From the NCBI GenBank assembly GCA_905221605.1, contig CAJNDS010002279.1, positions 1,152,084 through 1,216,083 of the forward strand: DNA of 64,000 nt, read 5' to 3'. Positions 41,005 through 51,371 of the stretch are shown here, piece after piece. The notes under the pieces were generated by a model. The model saw nothing but the letters and a program-made list of their open reading frames with translations. It made no database searches and was not told the origin of the DNA. Position numbers and translations under genes: made by a program. Numbering within the stretch: the first letter of the stretch is position 1; each line of letters starts with the position of its first letter. The DNA comes from Symbiodinium natans (lineage: Eukaryota > Sar > Dinophyceae > Suessiales > Symbiodiniaceae).

Positions 41005-44000
41005 ATGGGGGGCGGATGCTCCAGGGTGCCAGCCGCGGTCCAGCCGGGAACGCCCCAGGCAGCTAAACCCGAAACCTTAAACCCTAAACCCTAAACCCTA
41101 AACCCGAAACCCTAAACCCTAAACCCTAAACCCGAAACCCTAAACCCTAAACCCCAAACCCTGCCCAGGGCTCGGAGGCTTCTCCCGAGACCCAGGAGGA
41201 CTCCGAAAGCTGGGCCTGGAGCCAAGTGGTGTTCCTGGGCGGGCCCTTGAAGATTTTTTTTAAATTTAGGGTTTAGGGTTTAGGGTCTAGGGTTTAGGGT
41301 TTAGGGTTTTGGGTTTTGGGTTTTGGGGTTAGGGTTTAGGAACTCAGGGTTTTTCCCCTTCTTGGGATGTCTTTTGACTGTTTTTCCTAAGCCCTTTAAG
41401 GCCTTGAAGATATGTTTTCAATATTTGCTCCTTGTTGAGGAGAATCCCATTTAGGGTGGTTTTCCCCTAAACCCTAAGCCCGAAACTGCAAAACCCTACA
41501 CGCAAAACCCTACACGCTAAACCCTAAACCCTAAACCCTAAACCCTAAACCCTAAACCCGAAACCCTAAACCCTAAACCCTAAACCCTAAACCCGAAACC
41601 CTAAAACCCTAAACCCTAAACCCTAGACCCCCCTAAAAAGCCAACCCAGGCTGGAGCGTTACGAGGTGAAGGGCTCGGACGTCCTGGGCATCGGCAGCTT
41701 CAGCGTGGTCAGGAGAGGCCGCGACGTCCACGCTGGCCAGGTGGTGGCCGTGAAGTCCCTGAAGGCGGCCAGCTCTGGGGGGTTTAGGGTTTAGGGTTTA
41801 GGGTTTGGGGTTTAGGGTTTAGGGTTTAGGGTTTAAAGGTGACGTCTCTGAAGGCGGCCAGCTCCGCCAAATTCCGCAGGGAGGTCTTCCTCTTCGAGGC
41901 CCTCTACTCGGATGGGGAGGTGGACCAAGCTTCTCCAAAAAGCCGAAGGGCGCTCAGTAGATCCTCAGGGATACTTGGAAACCTTTTTTTTGGGGGTGCT
42001 TTATACTTCTTAAGAAACAGCGAAACCCTCATCCCTAAACCTTAAACCCTAAACCCTAAACCCTATTCCCTAAACCCTAAACCCTATTCCCTAAACCCCA
42101 AACCCTAAACTAATCTTTGCTAGTGTTCCCATGTTCAGTATAGGATCGGCAACAGTTGTGGAGGGATCCAGGGAGTATGACAGCAGCTGCGCGCCGGGCG
42201 CGTCGCTCTCTCCCCAGAACCTCTTTGTGCAGCTCCTGGCCCACTCCGACCTTGCTGTTGAGGCGGGGTGGATTTAGAATAAGTCTTAAATTCCTACGGG
42301 TCCTAATCTCTATATTAACTTAATGGCCCATAGAAGTTTGAGTTTTTTTATAGGAATCCCCCCGCAGTTGAGGCGGGTGTCAGCTGGAGCGTCCTGGAGT
42401 TGGGAGACTTCACCCTGCACGACTTGATTCTTGCCTGTGGCGATGCGGCGCGGGCAAAGAAGCCACACTGCCTGCAGAACGAGGCGCAGATCGGCAGGGT
42501 GTTGCTTCGGGGTACTTGGAAATACTTTTATTTTTTGGGTACTGTAATTCCTAAGAAGCAGCAGAAGACATTAATTTTAATTTTTCGGTACTATAACTCC
42601 TAAGAAGCAGCATAAAACATTAATTTTGCTAGGGGTCCAAGGTTCAGTATAGGTTGGTGCACGTCAACTCGGCGATGGCCTTTCTGCACAGCCGCTGCTT
42701 CGTCCACGGGGACATGAAGCCGTCAAACATCATGTGGTTCGGGCCGCGAGACCGATGGAAGATCATTGACATGGATGGCTTGCGAACGCCCTCCGAGGTC
42801 GTGGACATGCGGGACGCCGAGTTTTACACGGCGATCTACGCCGCCCCTGAAATCGCCCGGGCCGTCGCCGAGGAAGGCCCGCTGCGGCTCTCCCGGCGCC
42901 TGGACGTCTGGTCAGTCGGCCTCTCCGTGCTGGAGATGAAGCTTCTAAGGCCTGCCTTCCAATCCAAGTGGGAAGCTTGCTGTGGGGACGGCGACGGCGA
43001 GCAGGGGACTCCCTCCGGTGGCCCCCGCGAGTTCTTCCGCTGGCTGGGCTCCTCGGCCGACCCCTTGGGAGACGCGAGGGGCCTGTGCGAGTCCGAGGTT
43101 CTCCAAGTGGTCGCCGGCCGCATGCTGCTCCTGGGTACTCCTGTGGTACTCCTGTGGCACTCTTTTTTGCCCTGTTTGTTGCTTCTAGATTCCCTTCTAA
43201 AGGCCCTTGTTGGGTTCTAGGTTCCCTTAAGTAGCCAACCCCTTATGATAGGGTTGCTGGGCACAAGGCTCCTGGACCCCCTGGAGCGCGCCTCGCCGGC
43301 GCAGCTCCAGCAGGAGCCGGCGCTGAGCGGCCCCCTCGGAGCCCTGGCGAAGCCAGCGCTGGCCGAGGAGGCGCCCGAGGAGCCGAAGGCGAAGCCCAAG
43401 TCGGCCTGGCAGCTCTTCCAAGAGGCGCACAAGGCCGAGGTGCTGGAGGAGGGCTTCCTGGGGCCCAAGGTGGTGCAGGAGCTGCACCGGCGGTGGAAGC
43501 AGCTGCAGGCCGAGGGAGGGGAGGAGCTGGCGCAGCTCAAGGCCCGCGAAGCGGAGATGCGGAGCTGCCTGCCAGACGCGCGGTGAGGTCCGAAAATTGG
43601 CGCCCGAGTTTGGCTTGGTAGCCCAGTGGTACTCTCTTTGCCCCCATGTTTTTGGGTTGTGCGTCCCCTAAACGGAAGTAGCCAACCCCAAAAAAGGGTG
43701 CCCCTTATTGTAAGATGGCTACTGGGCTACGAAGTTGGAGGGGAGGGGGGTTTGTGGGTGTGTCTTCTGACCCCTGCGCAGGGAGGAGGATGGTTCCTGG
43801 ATTCTAGGCAACACTGCATTTTGGGCTTCTCTCTTCCTGTGCCCGAGGTCGACATGGGAGTTGATCCAAACTCCACTTTGTGGTGCTTTACTGTATAACT
43901 TTAGATCCTTAGCCTTTTTGGGTTTATTGGGTTTCTTAATAAAGGCAGCTAAAATTTTAATTTTTAGTTACCCTCTTAAGTGCAGCCAAGTCCATTGCTT

Positions 44001-45545
44001 TCATCAATTTGGAGCACTCCCCCCAAATGGGCTAGGTTTTATGCAATGGACTTTTTGGCAAGTGTTTTAGGGTTCTGTGAAGAGATTGGCCAGTGTGCAT
44101 CATTCCATATGTGTGTCCTTCTGGAGATGCTCGCAAGAACGTAGAATATCATCCTCTCTGGATGATGTCAGTTTGGCTTTAACGGCAGGTTCACATGCTC
44201 GCGCCCCTGTCGCCTTGCCATAACGGATTCCCCGAACACCCAGAACGTCCCAAAACTTTAAACGCTCAAGCCCCAAATGCCTAGACTCCTGAACCCTCAG
44301 TTCCTAGAATCCTAAACCCTTAGACCCCTAAGACCCTAAAACCTAAACCAGACTAGGTATGTCCTTGGGATATTTGTGTTGCCTTAGTGGGCTCCGAAAC
44401 CCTAAACCCTAAACCCTAAACCCTAAACCCTAAACCCTAAACCCTAAACCCTAAACCCTAAACCCTAAGCCCTAAACCCTAAACCCTAAACCCTAAACCC
44501 TAAATGCTAAACCCTAGGGTTTAGGGTACCTAGGAAGACGAGCGACGGCGTGCGAGTGGCCCGGCTTCGCGCGGCGGCCGCGCCGGCTGCTGGGGACGCC
44601 AGGGCCCTCGAGCTGTCTCCGCCAGACGACCCTTGGGATGCGCTTTGGGGTTTAGGGTTTCGGGTTTAGGGTACTTAGGGTTTAGGGTTTCGGGTTTAGG
44701 GTACTTAGGGTTTAGGGTTTAGGGTTTCGGGGTTTAGGGTTTAGGGTTTAGGGTTTAGGGTTTGGGGAGTTTGGGCTTTTAGGGTTCAGGGTTTCGGGTG
44801 TTAGGGTAAAACGCCGAGCAGGAGCAGCCCAAGCAGGAGGAGCCTACACCCCCAACTCTCTCAGCCTCAGCCCTTATATGAGGAACTGAAACCCTGACCC
44901 TAAACCCTAGCTCCCCAACCCATATTAGGGGTTCAATTCCTGAAACTTGAAGCTTAAACAGCCCTACACCCTCAACCCTAAACTAAACCCTAAACCCGCA
45001 AACCCGAAACCCGAAACCCGAAACCCGAAACCCTAAACCCTAAACCCTAAACCCTAAACCCTAAACCCTAAACCCTAAACCCTAAACCCTAAACCCTAAA
45101 CCCTATTCCTGAAACCGTGAAACTTAAGCAGATGCCAAGGAGGACTTGGACGCGTCCGGAGCCCTGCCTCGGGCAGGCCTACAGTGGGGTTTAGGGTTTA
45201 GGGTTTAGGGTTTAGGGTTTAGGGTCTCGCGCTCGAAAGGGTTGAGGGACTAGGGTTTTGGGGCCCCCAGGGTTTAGGGTTTAGGGTTTAGGGTTGAGGG
45301 TTTAGGGCACCTACGACCCGATTCGGAGTCTAGGAGAAGCCCCCGCCATCTCAGGTGTGCCCGCTAGCAGATGCCAGGGTATCGGGTGGACCCTGATAAA
45401 GCCCTGAACCCTAAACCCTAAACCCTACACACTAAACTACCCTAAACCCTAAACCCCAAACCCTAAACCCTAAACCCTGATGAGCGGGAGGTGCGCTCTT
45501 CCTGAGCATGAGCAGCGAGGCTGGCACGCGTCAGCAAGCGTCTAA
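41005..45545 (+). CDS. Predicted N-myristoylated protein kinase with HMG-box-like C-terminal region, 11 exons
   Basis: Exons 41005-41058, 41169-41248, 41650-41764, 41854-41959, 42144-42262, 42373-42500, 42653-43126, 43268-43582, 44534-44637, 45132-45183 and 45491-45545 give one frame of 533 residues from ATG to TAA. The N-terminus MGGGCS fits N-myristoylation at Gly2 with a possible palmitoyl Cys5. Kinase features: Gly loop GIGSFSVV (58-65), Lys80 in VAVK, Glu93 in the C helix, HGDMKPSN (219-226, Gly replacing Arg of HRD), DMDG (240-243, in place of DFG), APE (265-267), DVWSVG (285-290), DPLER (362-366). Catalytic Lys and both Asp are kept, so activity is possible. At about 402-455, PKSAWQLFQ..LHRRWKQLQ resembles an HMG box, followed by a basic, Ala-rich tail. 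Introns start GC, GA, GC, GA, GC, GT, GC, GT, AT, GT. Substrate unknown. The last two joins are least sure. Confidence 0.8.
41750..41864 (+). repeat. Telomere-repeat intron between two 26-bp exon copies
   Basis: Copy 1 (41750-41775) and copy 2 (41839-41864) of GTGAAGTCCCTGAAGGCGGC plus CAGCTC agree at 24 of 26 positions. Between them is almost only TTTAGGG. Removing 41765-41853 (89 bp, GC..AG) restores a continuous kinase frame through VAVKSLKAASS. Nearly the whole intron is telomere repeat plus the duplication. Confidence 0.85.
41960..42143 (+). mobile_element. Introner-like intron, family 8, with telomere repeats inside
   Basis: Begins GATCCTCAGGGATACTTGGA and ends GTTCAGTATAG, with GATC repeated at the exon side. 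CCCTAAA-type repeats (42029-42105) split the unit in two. The spliced product stays in frame through a GA donor. Confidence 0.65.
42263..42372 (+). mobile_element. Intron bounded by an 11-bp direct repeat
   Basis: GTTGAGGCGGG occurs at 42257-42267 and 42367-42377. The intron (110 bp, GC..AG) contains no telomere repeat and is AT-rich against GC-rich exons. The direct repeat looks like a target-site duplication around AG/GC. Confidence 0.7.
42501..42652 (+). mobile_element. Introner-like intron, family 8
   Basis: 152 bp, almost entirely a family 8 unit: GGGTACTTGGAAATAC near the start, AATTCCTAAGAAGCAGCA twice inside, GTTCAGTATAG at the end. GTTG is repeated at both junctions. It shares both ends with the intron at 41960-42143 and its start with the repeat at 1677. 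Confidence 0.7.
43127..43267 (+). mobile_element. Introner-like intron, family 9, with 8-bp direct repeat
   Basis: GCTCCTGG occurs at 43127-43134 and 43268-43275. Splicing as GC..AG restores MLLLDPLER, the expected kinase sequence. The body contains GTGGTACTCCTGTGG and AAGTAGCCAACCCCTTATG, shared with 43618-43730. Confidence 0.75.
43618..43730. repeat. Dispersed inverted-repeat element, family 9
   Basis: Ends GGTAGCCCAGTGG and GGCTACTGGGCTAC are inverted repeats. Interior AAGTAGCCAACCCCAAAAAA. Lies in the long intron after exon 43268-43582. Confidence 0.7.
43878..43990. repeat. Dispersed element, family 7, copy 2
   Basis: GTGCTTTACTG..CTTTAGATCCTTAGCC..TTTCTTAATAAAGGCAGCT..AAGTGCAGCCAAG, closely matching 7549-7668. 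Confidence 0.7.
44396..44515 (-). repeat. CCCTAAA array before a kinase exon
   Basis: Near-perfect CCCTAAA that flips to TTTAGGG at about 44517, a few bases before the acceptor at 44533. Confidence 0.9.
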
Positions 45546-45823
45546 GCGAGACGTCTGGGGTTGAGGGTTTAGGGTTTCAGGCTTGGGGCCCAATCACCCT
45601 ACACTAACCCTAAGGGCCCGAACACATACACCCAATAAACTCTGAGACTACATGATGTGTCGACGGCGCTTGCACTGTCTGCGTATCACAGTAGTGACGT
45701 GTGGCGATTCGGGTTTGGAGTCGGAGTGTGGGGTGTACGTAGGGTTAGACCCGAAACTGGAAACCCTCAACCCCAAACCCTAAACCCTAAACCCAAACCC
45801 TAAACCCTAAACCCGACCCGCAG

Positions 45824-46265
45824 GCGTTGCGGCTCTCTGCACTGAAGCAGTCACTAACCACTGCGGAGTGGACGAAGGACAATGTGGACATTGCAGCCTG
45901 GCTCGGGGCTATGGCCCTAAACCCCAAAACCCTAAACCCTAAACTCCTAAACCCTAAACCCTACACCCTAAACCCCAAACCCCTAAACCCCAAGCCCCAA
46001 ACCCTACAGTAAACCCTGAACCCTAAACCCGAAACCCTAAACCCTAAACCCGAAACCCGAAACCCCTAAACGCCTAAACCCCAAAACCCAAAACCCTAAA
46101 CCCTAAACCCTTAACCCTAAACCCTAAACCCATGTTAAAACTCTGAACAAGCACACACTGCGGGCATGTGGGCTGTGTGGGTAGCAGGGTGTGGCTCCCT
46201 TTCGTCCAGGCCTTAGGGTTGCTCCAAGCCCTAAACCCTAAACCCTAAACCCTAAACCCTAAACC

Positions 46266-46311
<46 letters not shown>

Positions 46312-47860
46312 ACCCTGAAGACCCGAAGCTCGCACAAACTCATGCCAAAAACTCTCACAACTGCATGCAGAAAAGCCGAAACTCCCTGACTCCATGAAGC
46401 CCTCCAAACCCTAAACCCTAAACCCTAAACCCTAAACCCTAAACCCTAAACCCTAAACCCTAAACCCTAAACCCTAAACCCTAAACCCTAAACCCTAAAC
46501 CCTAAACCCTAAACCCTCATCCCTAGAACTCTAAACCACTAAAACCCCCAAACGCCCCAAACTCGAAGCCCTGAGGGCCTACCCCAAAACCTCAAAATCC
46601 CAAAACCTCAAAATCCCAAAACCAAAACCCCAAAGCCCCAAAACCCCAAAACCCAAGACCCCAAGACCCCAAAACCCTAAAACCCCGAAAGCCCTAAAAC
46701 TCCAAACCCTACTACCCCTGAAGCCCCAGACCCCCCAAAAAACCTAAGAGCTTCTCCCCTTTGCCCCGCATCCTTCCACCCTAAACCCCCAAACCCTAAC
46801 CCTAAAACCTCAAAACCCTAAACCCTAAACCCTAAACCCTAAACCCTAAACCCTAAACCCTAAACCCTCAACCTAAACCCAAAACTCCTAAACCCGAAGC
46901 CCGGACCCCTCTTCCCAGTCCTTCCGCGCGCCGGCGAGCTCCAAAAGCTCCTGGTCGCAGCGCGTGCTCTCTGCGGGCAAAGGCCGTTTGGGGCGTGCAA
47001 AGGCTGTTGCCAAACAATGCCAAACCCTTAGCCTAAACCCTAAACCCTAAACCCTAAATCCTAAGCCCTAAACCCTAAACCCTAAACCCTAAACCCTAAG
47101 CCCTAGTTGCTGGAAAGATGGATAGTCGTTTCTTTGCCTCGGTCCTGTGCTCGCGCTCAGCAGGTCTCAACGTGCTTTGGGTTTTTTCGGGTGTTTGGGC
47201 TTAGGGTTTCGGGTTTCGGGTTTCGGGTTTAGGGTTTCGGGTTTAGGGTTTAGGGTTTAGGGTTTGGGTGTTTGGGCTTAGGGTTTCGGGCTTAGGGTTT
47301 CGGGTTTAGGAAGACCGGGGGGGGGGTTCCAGAGCCGAGGGCTGAGTTCATCTCGCGCCATGTGCGAGGAAGTCTTTACCATCCCGCAGCATTCAAACCT
47401 TGGACCCTGAGCCCTACAGCAAACCCCAAATCCCTAAGCCCTCAACCCAGAAACCCTGAACCCATAAGCCCTAAAGTCCAAAAAACCTTGGACCCATAAA
47501 CCCCAAGCCTTAAACCCTGGAACCCTACAACCCTAAAAAATCCCAGCCCTAAAATCCTAAGCCTTAAAACCCTAAACCCTAAACCCTACATCCTAAACCC
47601 AAAACACTAAACCCTAAACCCTAAAACCCTATAACCCTAAAGGCCTCTTGACCTTTTCCGGTGTACTTGGAGGTTCATGGTACTCAGGAACTAATTATAG
47701 AACTGTACTTATAAACCCCTAACTACAGTCAGAAGTACAGTTACCCTAAACCCTGAGCCCTGAACCCTAAACCCTAAACCCTAAACCCTCCCCTTCCCCC
47801 TCAGGAGCAGCCATGGGTTGGAAGCGGAAGCCATCTGCAGGCGCCTTTGCCCTGTTTTAG
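45824..47860 (+). CDS. 3' end of unidentified small gene, three exons
   Basis: Exons 45824-45913, 46919-46982 and 47805-47860 (stop TAG) join in frame. Both donors are GC and both acceptors AG. Markers: LKQSLTTAEWTKDNVDIAAW, SFRAPASSKSSWSQRVLSAG, GWKRKPSAGAFALF. The first donor is made by the telomere-type repeat itself (ATG/GCCCTAAACCC). A possible 5' exon with ATG lies at about 45651. The kinase stop is 279 bases upstream. Function unknown. Confidence 0.5.
46263..46316 (-). repeat. CCCTCAA homogenised array
   Basis: Seven or eight CCCTCAA units next to CCCTAAA. Confidence 0.9.
46403..46517 (-). repeat. Pure CCCTAAA array
   Basis: About 16 perfect units. Confidence 0.95.
46518..46910 (-). 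repeat. Degenerate C/A-rich repeats in an intron
   Basis: CCCAAAA, CCCCAAA and CCCTAAA derivatives with CCTCAAAATCCC doublets. No gene seen. Confidence 0.8.
47667..47742. mobile_element. Family 1 element, right end lost into CCCTAAA
   Basis: ACTTGGAGGTTCATGGTACTC at the left. The right part breaks off at ACAGTTA followed by CCCTAAACCC. Confidence 0.7.
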
Positions 47861-48639
47861 GTGTGTTTAGGGTTTAGGGTTTAGGGTTTAGGGTTTAGGG
47901 TTTAGGGTAACTTAGGGTATCAGGGGGGGCTATGGGGATTTAAGGGGCTTGTGGGTGGGTCTTTAAGGGATCATGTAGGGGGCCTGGTTAGTTACTCCCT
48001 TAACCCCTAAACCCTAAACCCTCCTAAACCCTAAACCCTCCTCCACCCTAAACCCTAAACCTTAAACCCGAAACCCTAAACCCTAAACCCTAAACCCTAA
48101 ACCCTAAACCCTAAACCCCTAAAGCGACAATTGGATGTTTTTTTGGGTACTGCAGACCGAAATGGATGCGAAAGTGCAAGAGTGACTTGTACTTTCGGGT
48201 GACGACAGCATAGCTTCAATGAATGTGGTATGTTGTGGTTAGCTAAACCCTAAACCCTAAACCCTAAACTCTAAACCCTAAACCCTAAACCCTAAACCCT
48301 AAGCCCTAAGCCCTAAGCCCTCAGCCCTAACCCCTAAGCCCTAAGCCCTGAGCCCTGAGCCCTAAGCCCTAAGCCCTATTTTTACCCTAGACCTTAGATG
48401 GATAGTACTGGTAACTGTTTAGGCTGCCATGTTCGGGGCTACAGGGGTGGAAGGTTGGGAGGTCCTTAGGGTTTAGGGTTTACGGTTTAGGGTTTAGGGT
48501 TTAAGGGCTTGAGGGTTGAGGCCTCTGAGAAGGAGGCTCTCTCAGAGGAATTGGGCTAACCAGAACAGCTGTGGGTTTAGGGTTCAGGGTTCAGGACTCA
48601 GGGCGCAGAGCTTCGGGGTTGGGTGGGGCTTACGGTTTG

Positions 48640-48790
48640 GCATTTTTGTGGTGGCTTGCGAAGCTCACGGCGGATGGGAACATGGAGTTGCCATGTTCAG
48701 CGACTTCCTGCCCACGCATCGATGCTGTCCTTCCCGTCCCATTCGTCGACGACCTCCAAAGGCCGAAGCTTCGTCCTGGTTCTGGGTTTT
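48640..48790 (+). CDS. Possible exon, frame ambiguous
   Basis: A GC-rich unique island in a TTTAGGG-rich area. All three + frames are open across most of it (one reads CPRIDAVLPVPFVDDLQRP, another AMFSDFLPTHRCC), so I cannot assign the frame. Confidence 0.3.
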
Positions 48791-49382
48791 GGGGTTTAGG
48801 GGTTTAGGGTTTAGGGGTTTAGGCGTTTAGGGTTTGGGTTTAGGGTTTAGGGGTTTAGGGTTTAGGGTTTAGGGGTTTAGGGTTTAGGGTTTGGGGCGCA
48901 GGCTGAGGCTGGGGGCCATGACCTTCAGCGTTCAACACTTTGCTCGGCAAGACTCGCGAAACAGGATAAACCGATGCAGCAGCCGCCATTTCTTCCGCTG
49001 CCTGGGAGCTTGCGCAGCCTTTGAAACGCGTTCGGCGAATTACGCAGAAGCGTGATTCGTTGGGTTCGCTTCGAAGCAAGCGTCGCAAGAGATGCCCATC
49101 TGCCACCTTGAGCCCGGGGCGTCAACTCCCCGAAGTCCGAAGCTATACCCCCGCCCCAAACACTTCACAAAGCTTCGACAGTCAACCACAAAAACCTTAC
49201 ACCCTAGAATCCCACAGTGAGACCTTTAAAGCCATCCACCACAAACTACAAAAAACACCAAATCCTCGAAATCGCCATGAAAACCCAAAACCCTAAACTC
49301 TAAGCCCCATTTCTGAACAAAAAGACCCAACATCCTAAACCCCCAAACCCAAAACCCTAAACGCCTTTTCCCTGCCCGGCAG

Positions 49383-49440
49383 GTGCCGCTCCCGTGCTCC
49401 GCTTAGAGGGGATGCCCAGCGAGGAGCCGCACGGCAGATG
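49383..49440 (+). CDS. Possible exon of unidentified gene
   Basis: GGCAG/G acceptor, open frame APVLRLEGMPSEEPHGRC, then directly TTTAGGG repeats. Upstream, 48900-49120 is unique sequence with open frames on both strands and no recognised gene. Confidence 0.35.
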
Positions 49441-49528
49441 CGGGGGTTTAGGGTTTAGGGTTTAGGGTTTAGTGTTTAGGGTTTAGGGTCTAGGGTTTAG
49501 GGTCTAGGGTTTAGGGTTTAGGGTTCAT

Positions 49529-49640
49529 GGGTACTTACAACCCCAATTTAGAAGTCCACTTACAACCTACGAAGAGGACTTAGGGGGATTGGGGGGCTTA
49601 TAAGTGCAGCGATAATTGGGGTTATAAGTACCCTGAACCC
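49529..49640. mobile_element. Family 1 relative, both ends merged into telomere repeats
   Basis: TTCATGGGTACTTACAACCC at the left follows GGGTTTAGGG; AAGTACCCTGAACCCTACAC at the right runs into CCCTAAA. Confidence 0.55.
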
Positions 49641-50057
49641 TACACCCTAAACCCTAAAACCCCCAAAGCCTAAACCCCAAACCCAAAACCCCAAACCCCA
49701 AACCCCAAACCCCAAACCCTAAACCCTAAACCCTAAACCCAAACCCTGAACCTCCAATTAAAGGGGCTTACTCTGGGGGTGTTTTGGGTTTGGGGGGGGG
49801 GTTACTTTTGGAGGGTGTTGGGCTGCAGGGATTCCGGGGGTGCAGGGCCACCGCTGGGGGAGGGGAGACTCGAAAACTCCTCAGCGCCCTCCTACATTCT
49901 CTGAACCCCTGGGCCCTAAACCTTCCCTAAATCCGTCAGGGTTTAGGGTTTAGGGTTTAGGGTTTAGGGTTTAGGGTTTGGGGTTTAGGGTTTAGGGTTT
50001 AGGGCTTAGGGTTACCTTGACCCCTGAACCCTGAGCCCGGAGCCTCTGCCACCAAGG

Positions 50058-50119
50058 CTGTTCATGGCCAGGGCCGCGATCTACAAACGCTGTGCAGTGG
50101 TGTGATGGGCAAAAAGGGG
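50058..50119 (+). CDS. Possible exon of unidentified gene
   Basis: CAAG/GC acceptor, open frame AVHGQGRDLQTLCSGVMGKK, then a G tract and TTTAGGG/TTTGGGG repeats. Confidence 0.35.
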
Positions 50120-50486
50120 GGGGGTTGTGTGCACCAAACCCGGGTTTGGGGTTTAGGGTTTGGGGTTTAGGGTTTGGGGTTTGGGGTTTTAGGGTTTGGG
50201 GTTTAGGGCTTGGGGTTTAGGGTTTAGGGCTTGGGGTTTAGGGGTTTGGGGTTTGGGGTTTAGGGTTTAGGTAAATTCTGAGCCCCAAGCCCTAATACGA
50301 AGCCCTTAACCTTAAACCTTGAGTCCCAAATCCCATACTCCCCCAACGAAGATATCAACTCGGGCTGACGCTGGGAGTTTCTGCGGAGGCTTGGTTTGAT
50401 TGGCGTGAAGAGCCTGTGGATGTTCTTGCTTGGGTGCAAGGAGTGTGATTGCACCTTCTCCCGTGGAGTGAGAAGTTGCCTGTGCA

Positions 50487-51320
50487 CGTCTGGTCGAGCT
50501 TGGCTACTTTAGATGCTGTTGGCCGGGGGTATGGTAATGCGTGCGACATGGGCCCTGCTCACTACGGATACGACGGAAGGTCGGAACCGAGACTTTTCGT
50601 TCACGCGGTTGAGCAGACACTTGCATGCCAGCAAGGTGGCTGGTAGACGAGCGGGTTGCCAGTGTACCGTGAGCAAACATGCAAGCCTGCACTTGAACAG
50701 CAAGCATCGTTGCCTGCGCACGTCTGGTCGAGCTTGGCCACTTTAGATGCTGATGGCCGGGGGTATGGTAATGCGTGCGACAGGGGCCCTGCTCACTTCG
50801 GATACGACGGAAGGTCGGAACCGAGACTTTTCGTTCACGCGGTTGAGCAGACACTTGCATGCCAGCAAGGTGGCTGGTAGACGAGCGGGTTGCCAGTGTA
50901 CCGTGAGCAAACATGCAAGCCTGCACTTGAACAGCAAGCATCGTTGCCTGCGCACGTCTGGTCGAGCTTGGCCACTTTAGATGCTGATGGCCGGGGGTAT
51001 GGTAATGCGTGCGACAGGGGCCCTGCTCACTTCGGATACGACGGAAGGTCGGAACCGAGACTTTTCGTTCACGCGGTTGAGCAGACACTTGCATGCCAGC
51101 AAGGTGGCTGGTAGACGAGCGGGTTGCCAGTGTACCGTGAGCAAACATGCAAGCCTGCACTTGAACAGCAAGCATCGTTGCCTGCGCACGTCTGGTCGAG
51201 CTTGGCCACTTTAGATGCTGATGGCCGGGGGTATGGTAATGCGTGCGACAGGGGCCCTGCTCACTTCGGATACGACGGAAGGTCGGAACCGAGACTTTTC
51301 GTTCACATCGTTGAGCACAC
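50487..51320. repeat. 234-bp tandem repeat, about 3.5 units
   Basis: Equivalent points at 50513, 50747, 50981 and 51215 give a period of exactly 234 bp. The units are almost identical; the first and last carry a few changes. Because 234 is divisible by three, a 272-codon frame is open on the - strand (50504-51322) with a 78-residue repeat (ERKVSVPTFRRIRSEQGPCR.. THYHTPGHQHLKW). It might be coding, but the same would arise from any tandem repeat without stops. Confidence 0.95.
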
Positions 51321-51371
51321 ACCTGCGCCCTTGCCTACAATACCACCCTAAAGCCCAAACCCTCAACCCAA

